DNA of 64,000 nucleotides, taken from Bacteroidales bacterium. Its GTDB lineage: Bacteria > Bacteroidota > Bacteroidia > Bacteroidales > WCHB1-69. The stretch is from positions 17,723-81,722 of the forward strand of contig JAFXTE010000020.1 of NCBI GenBank assembly GCA_017525245.1. The letters are read 5' to 3'. A program made the translations under genes and the position numbers. A model generated the notes under the pieces. It searched no databases and was not told the DNA's origin. It saw nothing but the letters and a program-made list of their open reading frames with translations. This document shows positions 26,801 through 33,969 of the stretch, piece by piece (position 1 is the first letter of the stretch; each line of letters starts with the position of its first letter).

Positions 26801-27857
26801 AGGTCAGCGGATGGATGGTCGTGCAGAGGGTGTCGGGCTCAACGGGAGTTGCGGGAGGCGTAACGGGCGTGGGCATTTTCACCCAGGCTTCCTGCATATA
26901 ATAACCATATTGGAAATCCCAACCAATGGCGGAGTTCATATCACCATACTTGAACACATCTCCGTTGTGGAGCGTGCTGCTTGCACCGGCATCGGCACTG
27001 ACGCCGTTGAGGTTGGTCCACCAGAAGTTGTAACCGACATTCGGATCAACGGGGGAAAGTCCCAGCGTGTCGCCATTGTCGAGAACAAAATGGATGTCGC
27101 CACTGACAGAAGGAGAACCCTCCGTCCAGAAACGCGGGTCAGCGGCGGCAATGGCATCGACCATAGCTTGCGCCGTAGTGGTTCCATCGAAGCGGTAACC
27201 CCACGCAAAAGCCGTGTCGGGTTGCGCGAAGTTGACGATAAATTCGGCACTGTTGGAACCGGAGCCCACCCAGTAGAGAATTTGGTTGAAAGGAAGGGAA
27301 GCGTCAACAGGATCGGTGGGAGTACCACCGTTCGAATCAGTAGCAGCCTCCACATCATCACTCGTAAGACTGAAATAACACGAGCTGCTGATCTCCATTT
27401 GGTCACCATCAAACATCTCGTATTCGCTATATCCAACCGGAGCAAAAGAACCATTAACATTATAGCACCAATAGTTAGCCGATGAAGCGGACATCAAAAC
27501 ACCATCATTGTATCCGATATAGGTCACTAATCCGGAACCAAAGTTGTAGGTCACTCGATTGTCATAGATGGCGATAGAATCCAACATATTGACAGCGGTA
27601 GCCCCGTCATTAAAACGGACTCCCCATGCCAATGCAAAATCGTTGCCGGAAGGGTTGTCATCCCATCCGATAATCACCACGGCACTGTTGCTGCCGCTGC
27701 CAACCCAAAATTCAATGTCTTCCATAGGGAATTCATCAACCGAGCGCACTGCACTCGCTTGGAAATCATGCCCATTCTGGTGAATTGTCACCGTCTGCTG
27801 GGCAAACGTCAGGTTTATCATGCACAATAAACCGAAAAAAATTAAAAGTTTCTTCAT
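23883..27857 (-). CDS. T9SS-sorted surface protein with five WVGxG repeats, under a cobalamin riboswitch
   Basis: 1324 residues with a signal peptide (ending LTFAQ) and a C-terminal T9SS type A sorting domain from about residue 1259 (VFAYPNPCNGTLYI...GLYLLKVGNGVQKILKK). Five repeats start with WVGxGSNxA near residues 51, 196, 577, 713 and 869, each followed by AWGYRFDG and AADPRF-like blocks. A jelly-roll-like domain lies at about 345-555 (CGIDNLTVAL). A further domain at about 1020-1250 has DISNPNSPAVTFGDE and GPDFAVFENDI. The cobalamin riboswitch upstream suggests a role in capturing corrinoids at the cell surface; this is inference from control, not from a known fold. Confidence 0.85.
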   Translation of the reverse strand: MKKLLIFFGLLCMINLTFAQQTVTIHQNGHDFQASAVRSVDEFPMEDIEFWVGSGSNSAVVIIGWDDNPSGNDFALAWGVRFNDGATAVNMLDSIAIYDNRVTYNFGSGLVTYIGYNDGVLMSASSANYWCYNVNGSFAPVGYSEYEMFDGDQMEISSSCYFSLTSDDVEAATDSNGGTPTDPVDASLPFNQILYWVGSGSNSAEFIVNFAQPDTAFAWGYRFDGTTTAQAMVDAIAAADPRFWTEGSPSVSGDIHFVLDNGDTLGLSPVDPNVGYNFWWTNLNGVSADAGASSTLHNGDVFKYGDMNSAIGWDFQYGYYMQEAWVKMPTPVTPPATPVEPDTLCTTIHPLTYSEDFASYTSDQSMRPYFAGAPKPDCWTVYSNGTVHHSGNGTSTDADYFGGVGYSTSTNSFGAIAANDAFFAFIASQIYTGNNTNYINDMLTTGTRRYAVLPAFDAPLSQTVLTFDHRTNIADANTHLVVGYIMNDTADFVALETYTADNKVLHHDTIHFNQYANVPADARLTLMWDVASTTASTTGPGNRYCGIDNLTVALDVADTTPVIPGDATIAADDILYWVGEGSESAIFVLNIDNTSVAWGYHFDAVDEPTVGDMLVDIDAADPRLAYTISWETYEYTFYYVNHPLKLMTDNFRFKVDGILADEYEDFEDYDLTDNTIVVVSNRTDNVWDTPIVPATVATMPVDATISASDIQYWVGTGDNEAVIAINWGVPDTALAWGLRFSGDLTVTTALQALVAAEDRLTTNAAMSTFDYNDGTTSLTFQNVTGNYMQFILNGNPQAGLTSAVTDGAFLKVGESAYGVGYDSTAFAGMWYPMGVTWPTEIHPVTAPDTTPVIPVPEEATIAASEILFWVGTGSNEAVMAVNWADTALAWGYRWDGTATVADMMNHIAAADPRFSFTGTGMVSDINYIDTAAGMTTPLGITPGYYWSSTNNGVMDWGMGQTLANGDFEKWADGSTGILVDSVWVDEYGGYWNYIYVYPMTIYPVTVPDTTGGSGSDTIPEHGPFCGGVGTEGCNAIAVDDNQFVAWATNVVLTRGPQDISNPNSPAVTFGDETNAIGPATPNNSMDAVSLGDGGSALVTFERPIQNGEGPDFAVFENDINGGFLELAFVEVSSDGVHFVRFPATSLTPTETQVGTFGFVDPTFINNLAGKFQIGYGTPFDLEELAGSENLNIDSIVYVRIVDVVGSIDPQYGSYDAFGHIVNDPWPTDYHTSGFDLTGVGVIHQKPVGIDNHEMPQVFAYPNPCNGTLYIINENSEKVELYNVNGQLLEMVNSGDTHITLNMQSYPAGLYLLKVGNGVQKILKK

Positions 27858-28096
27858 AATTTATACTGTTTGTTTAATTGTGATCAGTGAATAGTGATTG
27901 GTGAATAGTGATATGCGCATAAGGAATTTGTCGAAGAAATATCCGACAAAATCTTGCTGTTTTTCAAGAAAATACCATAAACGCATAATCCTCGGCATTC
28001 AGGTTTGACAAAATGCTTCGGACAATATAAGGAATGAAGAGCGCGATTAGGGTCTCTTTTGCATCCGCCTACCTCCCGAAGCGATAACAACACGCA

Positions 28097-28258
28097 AATG
28101 GCAGGTTTTCTGACTCGTTCCGGAACAGCGTCTTCCCATCTTTCGACAGTGACTATTTGCCGTTCTTCTTTGTAGAACTCACAGCAGCGGGTACTGTACA
28201 GGATTCACACCTGTTTCCCTCTCAGGACTTTAGCGACTAAAATCCTTCACCACTTTGC
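28097..28258 (-). ncRNA. Cobalamin riboswitch
   Basis: Reading on the minus strand, the conserved parts appear in order: AGAGGGAAACAGGTGTGAAT, CCTGTACAGTACCCGC, TGCTGTGAG, the B12-box-type GTCACTG (28153-28147) with GGGAAGACG, then ACGAGTCAGAAAACCTGCC. A -7 box lies just upstream. It precedes the surface protein gene by about 240 bases, in which no convincing gene is seen (a 69-codon open frame at 27884-28093 has no features) and GTGAATAGTGATTGGTG repeats occur at 27889-27915. Confidence 0.92.
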
Positions 28259-28263
28259 GGCGG

Positions 28264-28271
28264 CAAAGATA
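28264..28271 (-). promoter_or_regulatory. -7 box for the riboswitch transcript
   Basis: The minus strand reads TATCTTTG, placed so that transcription begins at the 5' edge of the cobalamin riboswitch. Confidence 0.7.
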
Positions 28272-28319
28272 GGATTTTTTCAAATATGATGGGAATGCAT
28301 TTAGCATAAGAGTTTTTTG

Positions 28320-28327
28320 TACTTTTG
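28320..28327 (+). promoter_or_regulatory. -7 box for the second YitT gene
   Basis: TACTTTTG, 46 bases before the ATG at 28373, divergent from the riboswitch promoter. Confidence 0.55.
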
Positions 28328-28372
28328 CCACAAAAAACTGCAATTGTGTAAATTTTTTAATAGTAAAATAAT

Positions 28373-29335
28373 ATGAATATAAAAATCAAAGAATCAATCA
28401 TCGATTTTATCCATTATTTAGGGACGTTTAAATTTTGGAAAGAGCTTGTAATCATGACGTTGGGCATGATGGTTACCGCCGCCGCTGTCTATTATTTCCT
28501 CGTTCCGAGCAAGCTGATCATCGGAACCATTTCCGGTTTGAGCATTGTGCTGAGCAATATCTTTGGCGGCAGTTTAGGTACATGGATCATGGGAATCAAC
28601 ATCTTTCTGCTGATTTTAGCGTTCATACTGATAGGCAATGAATTTGGCGCAAAGACCGTTTACACCGCATTGATTCTCGGTCCGTTGACGGACTTCTGGA
28701 ATTGGGTTTATCCGTGGCAGAACCTCGCCAGTGCCAACCCCGTCACCGGCACGCCTTCCGTGATGGGCGACCCCTGGTTTGACCTTTGCTGCTTCGTGTT
28801 GCTGCTTTCCGCATCGCAGGCCCTGATGTTCAGCATCAACGCCTCCACCGGCGGACTGGACATTCTTGCGAAGATCGTGAACAAGTATCTGCACTTCGAC
28901 ATCGGAACTTCAGTGAGCATTGCGGGTGCCATGATCTGTTGCACCGCCTTCTTCATCAATCCTTTCCGCATGGTCATCATTGGCCTTATCGGCACCTGGA
29001 TCAACGGACTTGTTGTGGATTATTTCACCGCCGCTTTAGGCAAACGCAAACGGGTCTGTATCGTGTCGAAGGATTATGAACGGGTTCGTGAGTTCATCGT
29101 CAACCATCTTCACCGCGGGTGTACGCTATATGAGGTTATCGGCGGCTATAGCGGGGAAAAGAGCATCGAACTCGAAGTTCTGCTCGGCAACGAAGAGTTT
29201 AGCGAATTGCTTGCTTGGATGAAGCAAGAGAACATTAACGCTTTCACCACCGCCAGCAATGTGAGTGAAGTTTATGGACTTTGGTTCAGCGGCAAAAAGC
29301 GCAAGCAACTGGAAGAAGAACTTCACCATCGGTAA
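28373..29335 (+). CDS. YitT family membrane protein (second copy)
   Basis: 320 residues. Same layout as the protein at 8996: membrane part with SASQALMFSINASTGGLDILAKIVNKYLHFDIG (compare SGATSGGSD in the other copy), then a DUF2179 domain with CIVSKDYERVREFIVNHLHRGCTLYEVIGGYSGEKSIELEVLL. The two copies clearly differ in sequence, so this is an old duplication or separate acquisition. It is next to the cobalamin riboswitch but divergent from it, so it is not under its control. The role is unknown. Confidence 0.87.
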   Translation: MNIKIKESIIDFIHYLGTFKFWKELVIMTLGMMVTAAAVYYFLVPSKLIIGTISGLSIVLSNIFGGSLGTWIMGINIFLLILAFILIGNEFGAKTVYTALILGPLTDFWNWVYPWQNLASANPVTGTPSVMGDPWFDLCCFVLLLSASQALMFSINASTGGLDILAKIVNKYLHFDIGTSVSIAGAMICCTAFFINPFRMVIIGLIGTWINGLVVDYFTAALGKRKRVCIVSKDYERVREFIVNHLHRGCTLYEVIGGYSGEKSIELEVLLGNEEFSELLAWMKQENINAFTTASNVSEVYGLWFSGKKRKQLEEELHHR

Positions 29336-29350
29336 TAGATATTCGGAAAA

Positions 29351-29386
29351 GAGGGTGTGCCAAAACGTCACTTTTGACACACCCTC
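29351..29386. terminator. Hairpin after the second YitT gene
   Basis: GAGGGTGTG-C-CAAAA with loop CGTCAC and TTTTG-A-CACACCCTC: 14 pairs with one mismatch. No long T run follows, so termination is likely but not certain. After it, up to hydG's stop, lie GCTAACAGCC-type repeats (29417-29456). Confidence 0.6.
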
Positions 29387-29456
29387 ATCTACAATGTATG
29401 GGAAAAAACAAAATGTTAAAGCCAATAGCTAACAGCTAACAGCCAAGAGCCAACAG

Positions 29457-30911
29457 CTAGAAATAGAGGTCGCGCTCGCCGGCCTTGATGCGCTCGATTC
29501 GCTTCAGCAGCTCGTCGTGGAACTTCTCATCCACATTGACGAGGTTGTTTTCAATCACTTTCCAGCCTTTGGCGGCCACCTCGGGAGTGGCGTAATCGAC
29601 CAAATACTCCGACAGCGTCAGGATGGCGTTGGGCGTGCAGTAACGTTTGATGAAGCCGGGCACACTGAACTCCATGAAGTGCTCGCCGGTGCGGCCCAAA
29701 CGGTAGCAAGCGGTGCAGAAACTCGGGATGAAGTTGTTGTCTAACAGCTCGTCGATGATTTCGCCCAGCGAGCGGTCGTCACCGATTTTGAACTGCTCGC
29801 GGTGCAGGTTCTGGTCCTCCTGCTTGTCACTGTTTTTCTCGGTCTCCTCGTGGTGGTACTTGTAGTCACCGATTTGCAGGTTGGTGCCGCCGTCGATTTG
29901 CGAGATGCCGTACTGGATGGCCTTGGCGCGGAACTCGGAGGTCTCGCGGGCCGTCAGGATCATGCCGGTGTAGGGCACAGCGAGGCGGAAGATGGCGATG
30001 ATCTTCTCGAAGGTGTCGTCATCCACAAAGTACTTGGTGTCGATGTTTAAACCGGAAGCGTCCTTGATGCGCGGGAACGAGATGGTGTGCGGCCCCACGT
30101 TGAAGCAGGCCTCCAAGTGGTTGGTGTGACGAATCATGGCCAGCACCTCGAAACGCCAGTCGTAGAGGCCGAAGAGGATGCCGAGTCCGTTGTCGTCGAT
30201 ACCGGCTTGTTGGGCGCGGTCCATGGAGGTGAGTCGCCACTCGTAGTTGCCCTTGATGGTGTTGGCGGGGTGGTACCAGCTGTATGCCTCGGGATGGTAA
30301 GTCTCCTGGAAAATCTGGTAAGTGCCTATGCCAGCTTCTTTTACGATGCGGAAACCTTCCACATCCAGCGGGGCGGCGTTGATGTTCACGCGGCGGATGG
30401 AGCCATTGCCTTTATGCACCGAGTATGCTAATTTGGTGGTGTGCGCGATGAACTCGGGCGAGTATTTCGGCGACTCGCCATAGACGAGGATCAGACGCTT
30501 CTGACCGTCCTCTTCCAACGCTTCGATGTTGTGCACGAACTCCTCGTCGGTGAGGGTGGTGCGCACCTGTTCGCGGTTGGAGGAGCGGAATCCACAGTAT
30601 TTGCAGTTGTTCACGCAGTAGTTGCCCACGTAGAGCGGAGCGAACAGCACGATGCGGTTGCCATAGACGTTGCGTTTCAGCGTGCGGGCGCCCTCCTTGA
30701 TCTCCTCCACCAGCTCGGGGTCGGTGGTGTTGATGAGGACGGCCGTCTCCTCCATCGTCAAACGGTTCTTGTTCAACGACTTGGCGATAATCTCGCGCAC
30801 CCGCTCAGGCGTGCTTTCGGTCTTGTTGATAAAATCCCAGATCTCTTCCGGGTCGATAAACGGTTTCCCAATCTCATCGGGAATGCGGCATTTTTCGGGG
30901 TTAAATTGCAT
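29457..30911 (-). CDS. hydG: [FeFe]-hydrogenase H-cluster maturase, radical SAM
   Basis: 484 residues. It cleaves tyrosine to make the CO and CN ligands of the H-cluster. The radical-SAM motif CX3CX2C is CVNNCKYC (C99, C103, C106) and the second cluster site CX2CX22C is at C399, C402, C425 in FCTACYRLGRTGEHF...RYC. These two sites together separate HydG from ThiH. Upstream is a TM1266-type regulator gene. hydE and hydF are not in the window. The stop codon TAG begins a TAGCTGTTGGC-type repeat. Confidence 0.96.
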   Translation of the reverse strand: MQFNPEKCRIPDEIGKPFIDPEEIWDFINKTESTPERVREIIAKSLNKNRLTMEETAVLINTTDPELVEEIKEGARTLKRNVYGNRIVLFAPLYVGNYCVNNCKYCGFRSSNREQVRTTLTDEEFVHNIEALEEDGQKRLILVYGESPKYSPEFIAHTTKLAYSVHKGNGSIRRVNINAAPLDVEGFRIVKEAGIGTYQIFQETYHPEAYSWYHPANTIKGNYEWRLTSMDRAQQAGIDDNGLGILFGLYDWRFEVLAMIRHTNHLEACFNVGPHTISFPRIKDASGLNIDTKYFVDDDTFEKIIAIFRLAVPYTGMILTARETSEFRAKAIQYGISQIDGGTNLQIGDYKYHHEETEKNSDKQEDQNLHREQFKIGDDRSLGEIIDELLDNNFIPSFCTACYRLGRTGEHFMEFSVPGFIKRYCTPNAILTLSEYLVDYATPEVAAKGWKVIENNLVNVDEKFHDELLKRIERIKAGERDLYF

Positions 30912-30917
30912 ATTTTT

Positions 30918-31086
30918 AAGGGTTATTGGTTATCGGTTATTGGTTATTGAATGGTTAGAGTTTATAGGTTAGTGGTTTGTGGTTTAGGGTTTAGAGGTTA
31001 GTGGTTAGTGGTTTAGGGTTTAGGGTTTAGCGGTTTGGGGTTTGGGGTTTAACGGTTTTGGGGTTAACGGTTTAGTAGTTAGTGGT
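30918..31086. repeat. G/T-rich degenerate repeat with telomere-like GTTTAGGG words
   Basis: Starts with a GGTTATTGGTTATCGG copy related to the 10623 and 18723 repeats, then becomes a run of TTTAGGG, TTAGTGG and GTTTGGG words. It fills the 175 bases between the TM1266-type gene and hydG. No gene seen. Confidence 0.7.
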
Positions 31087-31371
31087 TTATGGGGAGCAAC
31101 ACCCCCCTTTAGGGGGGCAGGGGGGGTATGTTTTCGTCACAACTGCTTTTGAGGTGACATCCGGAATCTTTCCCAGCTTTCCGGAAAGCGAATTAATTTC
31201 ATCGACTCCGCCTTCGACGATGAGGGAGATGACGGCCACGGGGCGGTCGTGGAAGGGCAGTCCTTGCCGCGCCAACACAATATTCGAATGCGCGGAGATG
31301 ACCTCGTTCACCTGCGCAGCCGCTGCTCTGTCTGACAATAATACCGTAATGGTGCCTATTCGCTTTTCCAT
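31087..31371 (-). CDS. TM1266-type [FeFe]-hydrogenase system regulator with altered C-terminus
   Basis: 94 residues. MEKRIGTITVLLSDRAAAAQ, HSNIVLARQGLPFHDRPVAVISLIVEG and NSLSGKLGKIPDVTSKAVV match the small ferredoxin-fold TM1266 family (iron-only hydrogenase system regulator), usually found with hydEFG. The family normally ends about here. The extra tail TYPPCPPKGGCCSP is translated from a C/G-rich repeat (CCCCCCTTTAGGGGGG at 31102-31117), so the C-terminus was probably extended by that insertion. It is likely in one transcript with hydG, despite 175 bases of repeat between them. Confidence 0.8.
   Translation of the reverse strand: MEKRIGTITVLLSDRAAAAQVNEVISAHSNIVLARQGLPFHDRPVAVISLIVEGGVDEINSLSGKLGKIPDVTSKAVVTKTYPPCPPKGGCCSP
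31102..31129. repeat. CCCCCCTTTAGGGGGG palindromic repeat inside a coding end
   Basis: An inverted repeat at 31102-31117 followed by CAGGGGGGG. Similar C/G elements are common between genes in Bacteroidota. Here it encodes the last residues of the TM1266-type protein. Confidence 0.6.
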
Positions 31372-31462
31372 CAGAACTTCTTTAGGATCAGGTTATTACA
31401 CTTAAGATGTCACGCGGGAATTGCGTTCCCGAATGAGCGTGCAAAAGTATCATTTTTTTGAT

Positions 31463-31470
31463 TATTTTTG
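31463..31470 (+). promoter_or_regulatory. -7 box for the 31506 gene
   Basis: TATTTTTG, 36 bases before ATG 31506. It overlaps the upstream part of the open frame that begins at 31458, ruling that start out. Confidence 0.6.
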
Positions 31471-31505
31471 CGCCTTCTAAAAATAAACCTTTTTTGTTAA
31501 AAAAA

Positions 31506-32642
31506 ATGATGCAAAAAGTTTTAAAATACAATATTTTACTGATAATCATTGGATTATGCTTATCTCTTTCTGCACAGAAGAAAGGTGGTCTTTATCGGCA
31601 GAAATATGAAGATGCCGAAGTTTTGGTGAACAACGGCCTGTACGATGTCGCCAGAACATACTATGTGGAAGCATATAGAGACGCCCGTGCCACCCGTCAG
31701 AATAAGAAAATCCAAAATCAGATAAAAGAGAAAATCGTCCTCATGGATTGCTATTCCATGTATTTTCATCTGCTGGAACAGGCGAAACAATTGGAACAGA
31801 TGCAGGATATGGTTAGTGCGGACAAATATTGTACCGATGCGCTCTTATACGCTGAGTATGAACATCTTAACATCCCAAGAATAGATACACTGAAGACTCG
31901 TTCGCAAGTGCTGTCGCAGACCGCCGCCCTTTGTCAAAAACTCGCCCATACTGAAGCTTTGAACCAAAAGGGCGACTTTGCTTCCGCCCGCGAGTTGTTC
32001 TGGCAAGTGAAAGGTGAAACGGAAAATTTGTCGGACAGCTGGGAAAAACACGGATTTCCCAGAAGTTTCATCCAAAAGATGGATTCTGTTTCCCGTTTTC
32101 TGGAAAAAGACCGCAATACAGCACTCCGCTATCGGCAGGTGTTTCCCGAAGAGTTTAAGACGATGGATGACCATCTGTATCAATTGTTGAATCGGAAATC
32201 CGCACAAAATGCCATCACAATGGAGTCGGATGTCATTTTTGTGTTTTCGTTGGATACGAATGGCATCCTGAAGCATTCCATTGAAGGTGAGCATATAAAT
32301 CGGGATTTTCGTGACCTTCTTTCCAAAGAGTTGCAAAATCTGAGGATGCGGCAGCCCTACCGTTACGGATTCTCTATGCCCACCAAAGAAGAATTAAAGT
32401 ACCACATCTCATCCACTCCGGCAGAAGTGTGGGCAAAAAAAACAAAAAACGAGGTCAAAATCAAGGATCCCAAACGAAACAACCTATATTTCAAGGAGAT
32501 CAGAGCCAAGTTGGCAAAAGCACCTGCAGGAAATTATTGTTTCAAAATACACCGCAACGAAATTGACGGACAGACTCATACCTCCATGCGCATAGTCCGT
32601 GCCAAGGGCGGCCAGGCGAACAAATGGTTAAAAACGCTGTAG
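31506..32642 (+). CDS. Secreted TPR-like hypothetical protein
   Basis: 378 residues from ATG 31506 (MMQKVLKYNILLIIIGLCLSLSAQ), a signal peptide. The N-terminal half is helical, with TPR-like pairs such as YEDAEVLVNNGLYDVARTYYVEAYRDA and ALNQKGDFASARELFWQVK. The C-terminal half (from about residue 235, SDVIFVFSLDTNGILKHSIEG) looks like a small mixed alpha/beta domain. No known family recognised. Probably periplasmic and perhaps protein binding. The TAG stop lies inside a palindromic element. It is alone behind its own promoter. Confidence 0.7.
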   Translation: MMQKVLKYNILLIIIGLCLSLSAQKKGGLYRQKYEDAEVLVNNGLYDVARTYYVEAYRDARATRQNKKIQNQIKEKIVLMDCYSMYFHLLEQAKQLEQMQDMVSADKYCTDALLYAEYEHLNIPRIDTLKTRSQVLSQTAALCQKLAHTEALNQKGDFASARELFWQVKGETENLSDSWEKHGFPRSFIQKMDSVSRFLEKDRNTALRYRQVFPEEFKTMDDHLYQLLNRKSAQNAITMESDVIFVFSLDTNGILKHSIEGEHINRDFRDLLSKELQNLRMRQPYRYGFSMPTKEELKYHISSTPAEVWAKKTKNEVKIKDPKRNNLYFKEIRAKLAKAPAGNYCFKIHRNEIDGQTHTSMRIVRAKGGQANKWLKTL

Positions 32643-32666
32643 GGACGCGCCATGGCACGTCTCTAC
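32639..32666. repeat. Palindromic element, copy 6 (supplies a stop codon)
   Basis: Starts GTAGGGACGCGCC and ends GGCACGTCTCTAC. Two changes from perfect pairing are G:T, so the RNA stem would be kept. The TAG at 32640-32642 ends the 31506 gene. Confidence 0.8.
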
Positions 32667-32693
32667 ATTTGTGATGCACCGTTTACATTCGTA

Positions 32694-32724
32694 TTTGTGC
32701 GTTTTTGAAAAATGTGTACCTTTG
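32694..32724 (+). promoter_or_regulatory. Full consensus promoter for the ABC ATPase gene
   Basis: TTTG (32694-32697), 19-base spacer, TACCTTTG (32717-32724), then 22 bases to the ATG. An exact fit to the Bacteroidota consensus. Confidence 0.8.
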
Positions 32725-32746
32725 CGCCTTGATTTGAGAAAAGAAC

Positions 32747-33505
32747 ATGTCAATAATTGTAAACAACGTTTCTAAGGTTTTCGGGGAGCAATATGCCCTC
32801 AACAAGGTCAGTTTTGAAGCCAAAAAAGGCGAGATTGTCGGTTTTTTAGGACCGAACGGCGCCGGCAAAACCACTATGATGAAGATCATCACTGGATTGA
32901 TTCCACCCACCGAAGGCGATGTCTCCGTTTGTGGACTTGACATCTGGAAGGATTCTCTGAAACTGCGGCAGATCGTCGGCTATCTTTCGGAGGCGAATCC
33001 GCTCTACTATGACATGTATGTGCGTGAATTTCTGGAGTTTGTGGCTGGTGTCTTCCATCTGAAGGACAAGAAGAAGAGTGTTGATGAGGTCATTGAACGC
33101 ACAGGGCTTACCCCTGAACAGCACAAGAAAATCGGGGCATTGTCGCGAGGTTACAAACAGCGTGTCGGCATCGCGCAAGCCCTTATCCACAACCCCGAAG
33201 TCCTCATTCTGGACGAGCCGACCACCGGTCTGGACCCGAACCAACTGATTGAAATCCGGGAACTTATACGTTCATACGGTAAAAACCGCACCGTGCTGCT
33301 CTCCACCCACATCATGCAGGAGGTGCAGGCGATGTGCGACCACGTCGTCATCATCAACAAGGGCGAACTCGTGGCCGACACCCTGACCAAAGACCTCCAT
33401 CTCCTCGCCGAAAAGGTCGGACTGAAAACCGCCGAAGATCTCGACGCACTGGGCATGGAGCAACTCTTCCACCGGTTGACGATGAATGATGCGATGACGC
33501 GATGA
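32747..33505 (+). CDS. ABC transporter ATP-binding protein, GldA-like
   Basis: 252 residues. Walker A GPNGAGKT (35-42), signature LSRGYKQRVGIAQAL in place of LSGGQ, Walker B VLILDEPTTGLD and the H-loop STHIMQ. The sequence is close to GldA, the ATPase of the gliding-associated ABC exporter, but GldA is usually about 300 residues; here the C-terminal part ends early in a GATGAAACGATGAAACG tandem stretch, so the gene may have been shortened by repeat expansion. No gldF/gldG or other permease gene follows. Without a permease its transporter role is uncertain. Confidence 0.85.
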   Translation: MSIIVNNVSKVFGEQYALNKVSFEAKKGEIVGFLGPNGAGKTTMMKIITGLIPPTEGDVSVCGLDIWKDSLKLRQIVGYLSEANPLYYDMYVREFLEFVAGVFHLKDKKKSVDEVIERTGLTPEQHKKIGALSRGYKQRVGIAQALIHNPEVLILDEPTTGLDPNQLIEIRELIRSYGKNRTVLLSTHIMQEVQAMCDHVVIINKGELVADTLTKDLHLLAEKVGLKTAEDLDALGMEQLFHRLTMNDAMTR

Positions 33506-33634
33506 AACGATGAAACGATGAAACGATGAAAGACGTAGAAACCTACGAAGCACCATATATAAAACAGACAAGAAACAAACGAAGAACGGAAAAACGAATA
33601 TGAACGAATAAAGCGAAAAACCCCAAGTCCAAAA

Positions 33635-33649
33635 AGGGCTGAAAGCCCT
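33635..33649. repeat. AGGGCTGAAAGCCCT palindrome
   Basis: A 15-base inverted repeat (AGGGCT / AGCCCT), a common intergenic element in Bacteroidota, just upstream of the tandem array. Confidence 0.5.
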
Positions 33650-33669
33650 ACCCCTTATTTACCCAGGGT

Positions 33670-33944
33670 GAACGCAGTGAACCCTGGGGACGAAGGAGAG
33701 CAAAGGAGAACACAGTGAACCCTGGGAACGCAGGAGAACAAAGATGAACGCAGTGAACCCTGGGAACGCAGGAGAACAAAGGTGAACGCAGTGAACCCTG
33801 GGAGCGAAGGAGAGCAAAGGTGAACGCAGTGAACCCTGGGAACAAAGGAGAACAAAGATGAACGCAGTGAACCCTGGGAACGCAGGAGAACAAAGATGAA
33901 CGAAGTGAACCCTGGGAATAAAGGTGAACGAAGTGACCCTTAGG
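33670..33944. repeat. 38-bp tandem repeat array
   Basis: Seven to eight units, starting at 33670, 33708, 33746, 33784, 33822, 33860, 33898 (shortened to 28) and 33926 (partial). Each begins GAACGCAGTGAACCCTGGG and ends GGAGAACAAAGAT with small changes. There are no unique spacers, so it is not CRISPR. All three minus-strand frames are open through it, because the unit carries no minus-strand stop and 38 is not a multiple of three. The 33506-33669 stretch before it has GATGAAAC repeats and no gene. Confidence 0.85.
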
Positions 33945-33969
33945 GAGAAATAGGGATAAAAGAAAAACA

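Noticed and set aside
27884-28093. 69-codon open frame between the cobalamin riboswitch and the surface-protein gene
   Set aside because: No recognisable domain, odd composition, and it ends in the GTGAATAGTG repeat; more likely untranslated leader.
30918-31086. Telomere-like GTTTAGGG repeats suggesting a linear chromosome end
   Set aside because: The stretch is short, degenerate, flanked by operon genes on both sides, and resembles other intergenic GGTTATTGG repeats here.
33670-33944. Possible CRISPR array
   Set aside because: Units follow each other without unique spacers and no cas genes are near.
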